Source of the DNA: Parafrigoribacterium_A soli | Lineage (GTDB): Bacteria > Actinomycetota > Actinomycetes > Actinomycetales > Microbacteriaceae | Length of the DNA stretch: 64,000 bases | Direction of reading: 5' to 3' | Assembly: GCF_040227235.1 (NCBI RefSeq) | Contig: NZ_JBELNZ010000004.1 | Location: 124,001 to 188,000, forward strand | Shown: positions 1 through 9,765 of the stretch, piece by piece | Numbering within the stretch: position 1 is the first letter of the stretch | Layout of the letters: each line of letters starts with the position of its first letter | The notes under the pieces: generated by a model | What the model was told of the DNA's origin: nothing | Seen by the model: only the letters and a program-made list of their open reading frames with translations | Databases searched by the model: none | Position numbers and translations under genes: made by a program

Positions 1-1387
1 TGCGCACGATCTGCGTTCCGAGCCCCGAGCCCACCTTGCCCTCGGGTAGACCGCTGCCGTTGTCCCGCACCTGAACGCTCAGCGTCTCGTCGGTGCGCAG
101 CGCCGTGATCTCCACGTTGCCCTCGCGACCCGCGAGGCCGTGCTCGACGGCGTTGGTGACGAGCTCCGTCAGCGCGAGCGAGAGCGGCGTCGCATACTCG
201 CTCGGGAGCGCGCCGAAGCTTCCGGAGAACTTGGGGTGCACCTTCGTGTTGTGCGTGGAAGCGACCTCGGCGATGAGTTTCAGCACGCGATCGAACACAA
301 CGTCGAAGTCGACGATCTGGCTGAGCCCCTCGCTGAGCGTGTCGTGCACGACGGCGATCGCCGCAACTCGGCGCATGGCCTGGTTCAGCGATTCCCGCGC
401 CTCGTCGGAGTGCGATCGGCGCGCCTGGATCCTGAGGAGCGAGGCGACGGTCTGCAGGTTGTTCTTGACCCGGTGGTGGATCTCGCGGATGGTCGCATCC
501 TTGGTGATGAGCTCGCGTTCCTGGTGCCGAAGCTCGGACACGTCGCGGCAGAGTACGACCGCACCGACGCGCTCGCCGTGGTCGCGGATCGGGATGGCGC
601 GGAGAGACACCGTGACGCCGCGCGACTCGATGTCGGTGCGCCACGGCGCGCGCCCGGTGACGACGAGAGGCAGCGACTCGTCCACGCTCACCCGGCCCTT
701 GAGCAGGTCGGTCGTCACCTCGGCGAGGGACTCCCCCTCAAGTTCGCCGGCGAAGCCCATCCGGTTGAAGGCGGAGAGCCCGTTCGGGCTCGCGAAGGTG
801 ACTACGCCGTCAACGTCGAGGCGAATGAGGCCGTCGGATGCGCGTGGTGCACCACGCCTCGGTCCGGTCGGCGCGCCCAGGTCGGGAAAGTCTGCGGAGG
901 CGATCATCGCGAACAGGTCGTTCGCGCACTCGTTGAACGTGAGTTCCTGACGGCTCGGCATGCGCGCCTCGCTCAGGTTGGTGTGCCTCGTGATGACGGC
1001 AATCGGATGGCCGCTGGTCTCGGCCCCGGATGCGCTGAGCCTGCGGAGAACGGGTACGGCGCGCACCCTGGTCGGTGTCTCCTCGTACCAGTCGGGTGCG
1101 GCCGAATCGACAATGGTGCCGCTCTCGAAGGCCTCGGTGACCTGCTTTCTCCACTCCGGCTTAATGCCCTGCCCCACGAAGTCGCGGTAGAACAGGGTCG
1201 CGGAGCTCGACGGTCGCGCGTGTGCGACGGCCACGAAGCTGTCGTCGCGCGTGGGTACCCACAGCACGATATCGGCGAAGGCGAGGTCGGCGAGCAGTTG
1301 CCAGTCACCGACGAGCAGGTGCAGCCATTCGACGTCCGCTTCGTCCGAGCGCCCCTGCGCGAGGACGAGGTCACTGAGGGTAGACAT
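1..1387 (-). CDS. pdtaS: PdtaS-type sensor histidine kinase (C-terminus cut by window edge)
   Basis: Cytosolic sensor kinase that would phosphorylate an RNA-binding ANTAR-type response regulator of the PdtaR kind. The minus-strand reading frame starts at ATG 1385-1387 (MSTLSDLVLAQ) and stays open to base 1, about 462 residues. An N-terminal GAF-like sensor region (about residues 1-150) is followed by a PAS segment (about 185-290). Then comes a HisKA_2 box with the motif EIHHRVKNNLQTVASLL, typical of this class, and a HATPase domain with an N-box-like ALTELVTNAVEHGL and a G-box-like DNGSGLPEG. No membrane segment is seen. The protein looks nearly complete, with only the last residues missing. 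M. tuberculosis PdtaS (Rv3220c) lies at the same end of the same gene block. The frame was read directly from the sequence; specificity for PdtaR is inferred. Confidence 0.88.
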   Translation of the reverse strand, partial: MSTLSDLVLAQGRSDEADVEWLHLLVGDWQLLADLAFADIVLWVPTRDDSFVAVAHARPSSSATLFYRDFVGQGIKPEWRKQVTEAFESGTIVDSAAPDWYEETPTRVRAVPVLRRLSASGAETSGHPIAVITRHTNLSEARMPSRQELTFNECANDLFAMIASADFPDLGAPTGPRRGAPRASDGLIRLDVDGVVTFASPNGLSAFNRMGFAGELEGESLAEVTTDLLKGRVSVDESLPLVVTGRAPWRTDIESRGVTVSLRAIPIRDHGERVGAVVLCRDVSELRHQERELITKDATIREIHHRVKNNLQTVASLLRIQARRSHSDEARESLNQAMRRVAAIAVVHDTLSEGLSQIVDFDVVFDRVLKLIAEVASTHNTKVHPKFSGSFGALPSEYATPLSLALTELVTNAVEHGLAGREGNVEITALRTDETLSVQVRDNGSGLPEGKVGSGLGTQIVR

Positions 1388-1462
1388 CCTGCAAGCTTAC
1401 GGGGGCGGCCTGCCTGATCCTGGTTCGGAGAGAGCGTGCGGCGTTCGGCACCGGCCGCCGGC

Positions 1463-2725
1463 TCAGGGTGCCGGCGCCGGCGCAAAGCGGCGACGCCTGA
1501 GCCGCGACTTCTGCTCGGTCGGTCTGGCCGGAACGAGGCGGGAGTTCACGAGTCCCGCAATGGCGACCCTGGTCGGTGACCTGCCCGCAACATCCAGAAG
1601 AGTCTTGCCGCTCAGGACCGCGGCGTCTAGGGCTGGTTGATCATGCGGCAGTAGCACCGGGTCGGCGATGCCACCGAATCGCTGCAGGGTCTGCGCGACC
1701 TGACCTGAGGGGTTGAGACCGATGGCGCTCGCACGGATCTTGTTCATGACGACGGTGACGCGATCGCTGTCGAGAGTCTCGACAAGATCGACGTGCGCAC
1801 GCAAGAACCGTGACAACCCCACCGGATCGGCAGAACCGACCGCAACGACGGTGTCTGCCTCGCGAAGCGCGGCGATGGTGGCGGCGTTGCGGCGCGGTGC
1901 GAACAGGTCGCTCGAGATCTCCTCGTCGTTCTCGAGGCTGAAACCGGTGTCGAGAACGGTGTAATCGACCCAGCCGCGGCACTCGCGCACCGTCGACACC
2001 ACGCGCTCAGCGGAGAGCTCTGGCCAGCGACTGGCGCGCCCGATTCCGGTGAGCACCCAGAAGCTGCCATGGGCGGAGAGGTAGCGCTGGCCGATTCGCT
2101 CGAGCTCCTGCTGAGTGAGGCTGTCGGCGCCGGCAAGGCGACAGGCCGCCGCGAAGCCGGGCGCCTCATCCAGCAGCCCCAGCGCGGGCGCGACGGAGCC
2201 GCTGTGGGTGTCGACGTCGGCGAGCGCGACCGAGTAGCCCGATGCGGCGATCTCTGCGGCAATGTTGATCGCAAGCGTCGTGCGACCGGGGGAGCCAGCG
2301 GGACCCCATACGGCGATGACGTGCCCGCCTGGCCCGCGCTGCTCGAGCGGGCTCGCCGGGTCGGCAGAGCTCGGCGCGATCACGCGGGTCCCGAGAAGCG
2401 CAGCCTCGATCTCGCTCCATTGGGCCGACACGCTCAGCACCTCGTGCAGGCCGACGGATGCCGCGTTCCTGCGTTCGATATCCGATGCGACCATCGCCAC
2501 GAGCCGTGTGCCCGCGGCATCGCTCTCGGCCAGCAGCCTGTCATTGAGGTAGCGGGACCCTGCCGAAACGAGCGCGAGCTCGGCACCCGTGATGGCCAGT
2601 ACCGACGCGAGCTCGTCGGCGCTACTGCACCGGCCGACGATCGTGTAGCCGTTCCTGGCCAGTTCACCGGCGACCCGGTCTTCGACCTCGAGCGGGAGGG
2701 CGAGTGCGATCCTCGACGCGCTCAT
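1463..2725 (-). CDS. CpaE/TadZ-like MinD-family P-loop protein
   Basis: A 420-residue protein with an N-terminal receiver-like domain (about 1-115) that shows no clear phosphoacceptor Asp. It is followed by a ParA/MinD-type domain (about 125-400). The P-loop reads GPAGSPGRTT, so the usual Walker A lysine is arginine and the extra KGG lysine of the deviant motif is also absent. Later motifs are ALADVDTHSG and YTVLDTGFS (Walker B-like region). The C-terminal tail is rich in Arg and Pro. In Tad/Flp pilus systems CpaE/TadZ positions the assembly machine, but no pilus ATPase, pilin or secretin-like gene lies nearby. The start codon overlaps the stop of the upstream SAF-domain gene by four bases (ATGA), implying coupling. 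The fold assignment is good; the role is unknown. Confidence 0.8.
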   Translation of the reverse strand: MSASRIALALPLEVEDRVAGELARNGYTIVGRCSSADELASVLAITGAELALVSAGSRYLNDRLLAESDAAGTRLVAMVASDIERRNAASVGLHEVLSVSAQWSEIEAALLGTRVIAPSSADPASPLEQRGPGGHVIAVWGPAGSPGRTTLAINIAAEIAASGYSVALADVDTHSGSVAPALGLLDEAPGFAAACRLAGADSLTQQELERIGQRYLSAHGSFWVLTGIGRASRWPELSAERVVSTVRECRGWVDYTVLDTGFSLENDEEISSDLFAPRRNAATIAALREADTVVAVGSADPVGLSRFLRAHVDLVETLDSDRVTVVMNKIRASAIGLNPSGQVAQTLQRFGGIADPVLLPHDQPALDAAVLSGKTLLDVAGRSPTRVAIAGLVNSRLVPARPTEQKSRLRRRRFAPAPAP

Positions 2726-3369
2726 CCCTTCACCGGAATGCCGGTCGGTACGAGTGAAATCGCGTTCTCATTGGCTACCGCTTCGAGCACCCCGGCGAGT
2801 TTCGACCGCGGCACGAGGAGTTCGACGGAACCGCCGTTCTTGCCCGAGATGACGCCGTCAGAGACGATCACTCGCACGACCGTGGCCGACGATGCGAGTA
2901 CGGTCGGCGGACCGAAGCTGCGATTCTCGGTCTGCGCGGCCGCCCAGAGATCAACGACCGACCCCGCCTGCACCGACTTCGGCAGGGTACCCTGCACGGC
3001 GACAACCACGGAGGCGACGCGACTTCCTGCGCTCGCACCCACCGCCGAGGCCGGCACCAGTTCGCCGCCAGAGACCGCTCTCGTCACCATGAGTCCCGCG
3101 GACGGCACGTCGGATGCGCGAAGATACTTGCCGTCGAGGTCACCGAGGCGCACGCTCGTCGCCACGAGATCCGAGGAATGGATTCTGTCCCCTGGCGAGA
3201 GCGTCGAACGGGCGGCCAGCACCCGCACGCTACTGTCTGCCGACGTCACGATGCCGACCACCCCGAGAACGGAGAGGACGACAAGAGCGATGCCGATACC
3301 GAATCGCGGGTCGAACCAGAACGATCTCGGACCGCGCGCTTTCTGGGCGGCGTTACTGCTGGACTTCAT
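2722..3369 (-). CDS. CpaB/RcpC-like SAF-domain membrane protein
   Basis: A 215-residue protein with a short basic N-terminus, one membrane helix (about residues 22-43, GIALVVLSVLGVVGIVTS) and an extracytoplasmic SAF domain (about 50-110, with STLSPGDRIHSSDLVATSV). A second half resembles CpaB/RcpC. I chose ATG 3367-3369 (MKSSSNAAQ) because residues upstream of it in the frame look unlike a protein and overlap the promoter region. In pilus systems this family sits in the periplasm or cell wall and supports the secretin. A Gram-positive orphan copy paired with a CpaE-like ATPase has no assigned function. It is the first gene of a two-gene operon and is divergent from the HTH gene at 3488. Confidence 0.8.
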   Translation of the reverse strand: MKSSSNAAQKARGPRSFWFDPRFGIGIALVVLSVLGVVGIVTSADSSVRVLAARSTLSPGDRIHSSDLVATSVRLGDLDGKYLRASDVPSAGLMVTRAVSGGELVPASAVGASAGSRVASVVVAVQGTLPKSVQAGSVVDLWAAAQTENRSFGPPTVLASSATVVRVIVSDGVISGKNGGSVELLVPRSKLAGVLEAVANENAISLVPTGIPVKG

Positions 3370-3439
3370 CCGTGGACTCCAGACTCGTGCTCGTGGATGC
3401 TCGTTCCATAGTCGCCACTTGCCGGGGTGCGCGAAAAAG

Positions 3440-3448
3440 TTATCCACA
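3440..3448 (+). promoter_or_regulatory. Perfect DnaA-box-type nonamer TTATCCACA
   Basis: The nonamer TTATCCACA matches the consensus DnaA box exactly. It lies in the 118-bp divergent region between the SAF-domain gene and the HTH gene, about 40 bases before the HTH start. A second identical nonamer is at 4445-4453 in the next divergent region. Whether DnaA or another regulator binds here is not known. Confidence 0.45.
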
Positions 3449-3487
3449 GGCCCGTCCCGCACCGCTCTGCTCGCCCATAATCGAGGG

Positions 3488-3775
3488 ATGAACGAGACTG
3501 AGTCCGCAGGAACCGTTGGCCGATTTCTTACGCTTGCCGACGCGGCGGACATCCTGAACGTCTCTGCCAGTCAGGCCTACGCGCTCGTGCGTTCGGGCGA
3601 GTTGCCCGCCATCAAGGTGGGCGGAAGCGGCCACTGGAGGGTGGAGCGCAGCATGCTCGAGTCGTACATCGAGGCGAAGTACGAAGAGGCACGGCGCTTG
3701 AGCCTGTGGAACCAGTCAGAGTACGCCGACCTTCCCGAACTGTTCGGCACCGCCCAGCACAACGGCCAGCGCTAG
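3488..3775 (+). CDS. Excisionase-family (MerR-like) helix-turn-helix DNA-binding protein
   Basis: A 95-residue protein beginning MNETESAGTVGRFL. A winged HTH_17/excisionase-type domain fills about residues 12-65: LTLADAADILNVSASQAYALV is the helix-turn-helix, followed by RSGELPAIKVGG and GHWRVERSMLESYI. The C-terminal tail is acidic and unassigned. The ATG at 3488 is used because the region before it has stops or non-protein-like sequence and holds the DnaA-type box. The gene is divergent from the CpaB/CpaE-like pair, so it may regulate them. BldC-like proteins have the same fold, but the similarity is only general. Confidence 0.8.
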   Translation: MNETESAGTVGRFLTLADAADILNVSASQAYALVRSGELPAIKVGGSGHWRVERSMLESYIEAKYEEARRLSLWNQSEYADLPELFGTAQHNGQR

Positions 3776-3808
3776 TAGCCTCGCTGCAGTCGGGCGCAGA
3801 GCCGAGGG

Positions 3809-4405
3809 CTACATGCGCACGAGCAACAGTTGATCGAAGGGAACCACGCGGTAGTGGCTCACCTCAGCCTCGCGCCTGACCGACCCCGGCTCATGCACGG
3901 CGAGATCGAGGTGATCCCGGCCGACCCGGTCGATCGTGCCGTGAACGAGGCCCACGCTGAGGTGCAGTTCGACTGACGACCTGCGCCTGCAGAGGTCTCG
4001 CAGTGCGAAGCCGAGGCCGAGCCGAGCCGACAGCGAATGGGCGCTGAACGGTGGAGCTTCGAGGCTGCGCTGCACCTCGGAGCGATCGAGCAGCAGCGCG
4101 GCGATCGCCGAGATCGGCACGATGCACCGGCCTGGCCGCCTCGACTCCTCGATCAGCTCGGCCGAGAACCAGTCTTTGCCGAAGGAAAGTGGGCGAACGG
4201 TGAGGGTGCTCCCGTCCACGAGCTGCACCCGTAGTGTGCTGGACGGCGGCGAGGATGCCCCCTCGTGGAGCGTCACGATCCTCTCGCGCAGCGAGATGCG
4301 GGCGAGTCGCAGTCGCTCCTCCTCCGCGCGCAGATCGACTTCATCGGCAGTCAGCTCGTGTTCGAGCTGGCTTTCGAGGTCGTCGAAGAGGTTGTCCCAG
4401 CGCAT
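3809..4405 (-). CDS. Conserved hypothetical protein
   Basis: A 198-residue soluble protein that I do not recognise. The N-terminal 45 residues are acidic and probably a coiled helix (MRWDNLFDDLESQLEHELTADE). The rest looks like two small beta-rich repeats (LRVQLVDGSTLTVRPLSF and VELHLSVGLVHGTIDRVGRDHLDLAV), suggesting a pair of SH3- or Sm-like barrels. No signal peptide or membrane helix is present. Codon use fits a real gene. It converges with the HTH gene and diverges from the Rv3235-family gene across a region holding a DnaA-type box and a strong dyad. No Shine-Dalgarno sequence is obvious before the ATG. Confidence 0.7.
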   Translation of the reverse strand: MRWDNLFDDLESQLEHELTADEVDLRAEEERLRLARISLRERIVTLHEGASSPPSSTLRVQLVDGSTLTVRPLSFGKDWFSAELIEESRRPGRCIVPISAIAALLLDRSEVQRSLEAPPFSAHSLSARLGLGFALRDLCRRRSSVELHLSVGLVHGTIDRVGRDHLDLAVHEPGSVRREAEVSHYRVVPFDQLLLVRM

Positions 4406-4444
4406 GGAGCGAAGGTACCCAGTCGGGCGAACATCGCGGCAGGG

Positions 4445-4473
4445 TTATCCACAGCCCCAAGTTGGGGCGTGGA
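4445..4473. promoter_or_regulatory. DnaA-type box fused to a 12-bp inverted repeat
   Basis: TTATCCACA occupies 4445-4453. From 4448 the sequence forms a dyad: TCCAC (4448-4452), one unpaired A, GCCCCAA (4454-4460), a central G, then TTGGGGC (4462-4468) and GTGGA (4469-4473). The site lies between two divergent genes (starts at 4405 and 4566), as expected for an operator. Confidence 0.45.
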
Positions 4474-4565
4474 CAGAACCCTCTGTTTGCTGCTTTAGTT
4501 TCTTCGGGCACGACACCCGAACGGGGGTAGGCCTTCCATACTGAACCACAGTTCGGAGCCAGCAG

Positions 4566-5021
4566 ATGAGCAGTGCCGCCACCAGCACCTCGGTCGATCA
4601 GACACTCCCCAGCAAGGCCATCAGGGCCAGGTTTGACTCGGATGATTTCTTCGGCCATCAGCAGGCGGAACGCTCCGCACTGCCCAACCCCGCTCCCCTG
4701 CTGGAGAACCTGACGCGCTGCGTCATCGAGGTGCTCGCCGGCGCGAGAGACCTCGAGCAGATCTCGCGCTGGGTAACCGACGATGTGTACCGCCACCTGC
4801 TCAAGCGCGTCGTGCTGTCGGCGCGCGCCCGACAGGCGAGGGGGCAGCGCGCGCCCATTCGCCCGACCTTCACGATCGGTTCGACCATTATCAGCGAGCC
4901 TCGCGATGGAGCGATTGAAGCGGTTGTGATCGTGCACAGCCGCGCGCGATCACGCGCCGTCGCGCTGAGGCTCGAGGGCATGGACAAGCGCTGGCGCGCT
5001 ACCGCGATCAACGTGCTCTGA
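4566..5021 (+). CDS. Rv3235-family (DUF6459-like) protein
   Basis: A 151-residue protein starting MSSAATSTSVDQT, with GGAG about ten bases before the ATG. The N-terminal 40 residues look disordered. The remainder is a compact alpha/beta domain (ENLTRCVIEVLAGARDLEQI, then WVTDDVYRHLLKRV, then PTFTIGSTIISEP and AVALRLEGMDKRWRATAINVL), which is the pattern I know from the Rv3235 family. The function is unknown. In actinomycetes this family regularly sits beside secA, as here, where it converges with secA. It is cytosolic by sequence. Confidence 0.8.
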   Translation: MSSAATSTSVDQTLPSKAIRARFDSDDFFGHQQAERSALPNPAPLLENLTRCVIEVLAGARDLEQISRWVTDDVYRHLLKRVVLSARARQARGQRAPIRPTFTIGSTIISEPRDGAIEAVVIVHSRARSRAVALRLEGMDKRWRATAINVL

Positions 5022-5070
5022 ATTCCCGTCGGCGCTTCTTCGGATGGCGCTTCGATCCCCACCGGCACTG

Positions 5071-5095
5071 CCGCCCGATTCTTCGAATCGTGCGG
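5071..5095. terminator. Stem-loop between convergent Rv3235-like gene and secA
   Basis: CCGC plus CGATTC pairs with GAATCG plus GCGG around a TTC loop, with one internal mismatch. It lies in the 112-bp gap between two convergent genes and could act in both directions. No T-run follows, so confidence is limited. Confidence 0.4.
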
Positions 5096-5133
5096 GACCG
5101 GCGGCGTGGGCCCAGGCTCAGTGAGCGACGAGG

Positions 5134-7950
<2,817 letters not shown>

Positions 7951-8082
7951 CGATTACTCCAATTGCGCTGTGTCTAGGTTGCTCTGTCTGGCTGCCAGAA
8001 AACGGCGCGACCGTGAGCAGTTCGTAATGTTAGCAAGCCTAGTCGGCCGTCCGCTGGGCACCGTTCGTCGGCCGGCGCCGCG

Positions 8083-8162
8083 AAAAAGCGCCGAGCGTGC
8101 CCGTGAGCGCCAGGCGTGCCCAGTGGAACAGGCACGCCCGGCGTCACCGGGCACGCTCGGCG
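8083..8162 (-). terminator. Exceptionally long intrinsic terminator downstream of hpf
   Basis: Read on the minus strand, a hairpin immediately follows hpf and ends in CTTTTT (8088-8083). The outer arm is a perfect 14-bp inverted repeat (8089-8102 with 8149-8162). It continues through GTGA/TCAC and CGCC/GGCG around a one-base bulge, and then an 8-bp GGCGTGCC/GGCACGCC stem with a ten-base loop at 8121-8130. About 30 base pairs form in total. Confidence 0.85.
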
Positions 8163-8172
8163 GAAATGTGGA

Positions 8173-8859
8173 TCAGCGGTTGCGCGCCCTCGCCGCGGCC
8201 GGCACCTCATCCGCCTCCGTGTCGAGCCCGATGACGCCGTAGTCCCAGCCCTTGCGGCGGTAGACGACGCTCGGGCGGTCGGTCTCCGCATCAATGAACA
8301 GGTAGAAGTCGTGACCCACGAGCTCCATGTAATAGAGCGCGTCGTCCACCGTCATCGGAGCGGCAGGGAACACCTTCTTGCGGATGACGACGGGACTCCA
8401 GTCGTCTTCCTCGGCATCCGCGGTCGCGTTGTCGATCACTTCGATCGATCCGGTGCGCACCTTTTCCATCGTCTCCGGAGTGGCCGGCTGGATGTCGATG
8501 ACGCTGAATCCGTCGGCGCTCGCCTCGCGCAAGGAGGTGGGGCGGCGCTTGCCGCGGTGCACCTTCTGGCGGTCCTTCATCCGGCGCACGCGCTCGACGA
8601 GCTTGTCGAGGGCGAGGTCGAATGCAACGTACTTATCGGAGCCGGTCGACTCGGCGCGCACAAGCGGACCCGGCCCGATCACCATGAGTTCGACCCGATC
8701 GTCGCCGCTCGAGCCGTTCTTTTCGGCATGCCGACTTACCTTGACTTCGAAGGCGAGTGCCTTGTCTGCGAGGTGGGCTATCTTCTCGGCTTTCTCCGTT
8801 GCATAGTCCCGGAATCTGTCTGTGATCCCCAGGTTGCGACCGTTGATGGAAATATCCAT
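8173..8859 (-). CDS. hpf: Long-form ribosome hibernation promoting factor
   Basis: A 228-residue HPF/RaiA protein. The N-terminal domain (about 1-105, starting MDISINGRNLGITDRFRDYA) would bind the 30S decoding region. The C-terminal domain (about 165-220, SPVVIRKKVFPAAPMTVDDA then LVGHDFYLFIDAETD) promotes 70S dimerisation into 100S ribosomes. The start at 8857-8859 is supported by a strong GGGAGGACGCC just before it. The same frame is open upstream through comF with no stop codon, so a ComF-HPF fusion is also possible by read-through. The M. tuberculosis homologue (Rv3241c) is also between secA and comF. A very long terminator follows. Confidence 0.95.
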   Translation of the reverse strand: MDISINGRNLGITDRFRDYATEKAEKIAHLADKALAFEVKVSRHAEKNGSSGDDRVELMVIGPGPLVRAESTGSDKYVAFDLALDKLVERVRRMKDRQKVHRGKRRPTSLREASADGFSVIDIQPATPETMEKVRTGSIEVIDNATADAEEDDWSPVVIRKKVFPAAPMTVDDALYYMELVGHDFYLFIDAETDRPSVVYRRKGWDYGVIGLDTEADEVPAAARARNR

Positions 8860-9663
8860 GGCGTCCTCCCTGCTACCGTGACGCGTCACCCCGGCGGAAC
8901 CAGGTATGACCAGTGCGCCTCTTTTGCCCACCGTAGCCCCGTCGTCTGGGGAAGTCACGAGTTTGCGCCGGGAACAATCAAAGTCGTCGATGCGGCTCGC
9001 CGTGTTGGCGAGGGCGACCGCGCACAGCACCTCCCCGCCCGCCGCCGTGATCGCCCTGGACGCCTCCCGAAGGGTGGCTCCGGTGGTCACGATGTCGTCG
9101 ACGAGGATGAACGCTCTGCCGTCGAGCGCGCCCCTCGCTCCCATCGCCCCGACGAGGTTCGACTCACGCTCGGCGCGATCCAGTGACTTCTGCTGGGCAT
9201 GGTCGTGCACCCAGCGCAGTGGACCAGAGGGACGAAGTCGGGCGCGCTTCAGGAGCAGGGCGAGCGGGTCGTACCCCCGGCGGCGGAAGGCCGCGCGAGC
9301 GGGCGCAACGGGAGCGAGCTCGACCGCCTGGTGCGTGGTGTCGCGCAGGGCGGCTGCGACCGCGGCGGCGAGCGGAACCGCGAGCGCGCGGGCGACATCC
9401 GTTCTGCCGTTGCGCTTGAGGGCGAGGATCGACTGGCGAACGACGCCGTCGTAACCGAGCGCGGCGAAGACGACGGTTCCGTCGCGAAGCTCGCGCCGCG
9501 TGACGCGGGGCGAGAGCGCGGTGCGGCAGGCCGGGCAGAGCGCGCGATCCGGGGCGCCGCATCCGGCACACTCGACGGGCAGCAGGACGGCGAGCGCATC
9601 CAGAACCGGATCGCGGGCGACGGCGAGCGCGGCCACGAGCGAAGTACGCAGGACCACATGCAT
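8173..9663 (-). CDS. comF: ComF-family phosphoribosyltransferase, open in frame into hpf
   Basis: The ComF part covers about residues 1-225 from ATG 9661-9663 (MHVVLRTSLVAAL), which has AGGA upstream. It shows the Cys-rich zinc-ribbon start CAGCGAPDRALCPAC and the PRTase signature RAFILVDDIVTTGATL. The family is linked to DNA uptake or nucleobase salvage. Oddly, no stop codon follows the domain. I read the codons from 9003 down to 8860 one by one and all are sense, giving a roughly 45-residue linker (ending GVTRHGSREDA) and then HPF, 496 residues in all. hpf has its own strong ribosome site, so the likely products are ComF-HPF and free HPF. The comF domain alone would end near 8985. Confidence 0.8.
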   Translation of the reverse strand: MHVVLRTSLVAALAVARDPVLDALAVLLPVECAGCGAPDRALCPACRTALSPRVTRRELRDGTVVFAALGYDGVVRQSILALKRNGRTDVARALAVPLAAAVAAALRDTTHQAVELAPVAPARAAFRRRGYDPLALLLKRARLRPSGPLRWVHDHAQQKSLDRAERESNLVGAMGARGALDGRAFILVDDIVTTGATLREASRAITAAGGEVLCAVALANTASRIDDFDCSRRKLVTSPDDGATVGKRGALVIPGSAGVTRHGSREDAMDISINGRNLGITDRFRDYATEKAEKIAHLADKALAFEVKVSRHAEKNGSSGDDRVELMVIGPGPLVRAESTGSDKYVAFDLALDKLVERVRRMKDRQKVHRGKRRPTSLREASADGFSVIDIQPATPETMEKVRTGSIEVIDNATADAEEDDWSPVVIRKKVFPAAPMTVDDALYYMELVGHDFYLFIDAETDRPSVVYRRKGWDYGVIGLDTEADEVPAAARARNR

Positions 9664-9765
9664 GCGGTGATCCTGTCGCGTGGCGCGACGACGAGACGCG
9701 GACGCCGCCCGACCGGTGCACGACTGCGGCTGCGGCACGGCTGTGGAGGCGAGGCCGCTCGGCGA

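Noticed and set aside
140..1417. Plus-strand frames at the left edge
   Set aside because: The minus strand encodes a full PdtaS-type kinase with a recognisable HisKA_2 box in the same span.
2069..3487. Plus-strand extension upstream of the HTH gene
   Set aside because: Residues before the ATG at 3488 are shadow sequence of CpaE/CpaB genes. A separate promoter region and a DnaA-type box lie just before 3488.
3440..4473. Chromosomal replication origin because of DnaA-type boxes
   Set aside because: Only two boxes 1 kb apart, no AT-rich unwinding region, and no dnaA, dnaN or gyrB nearby.
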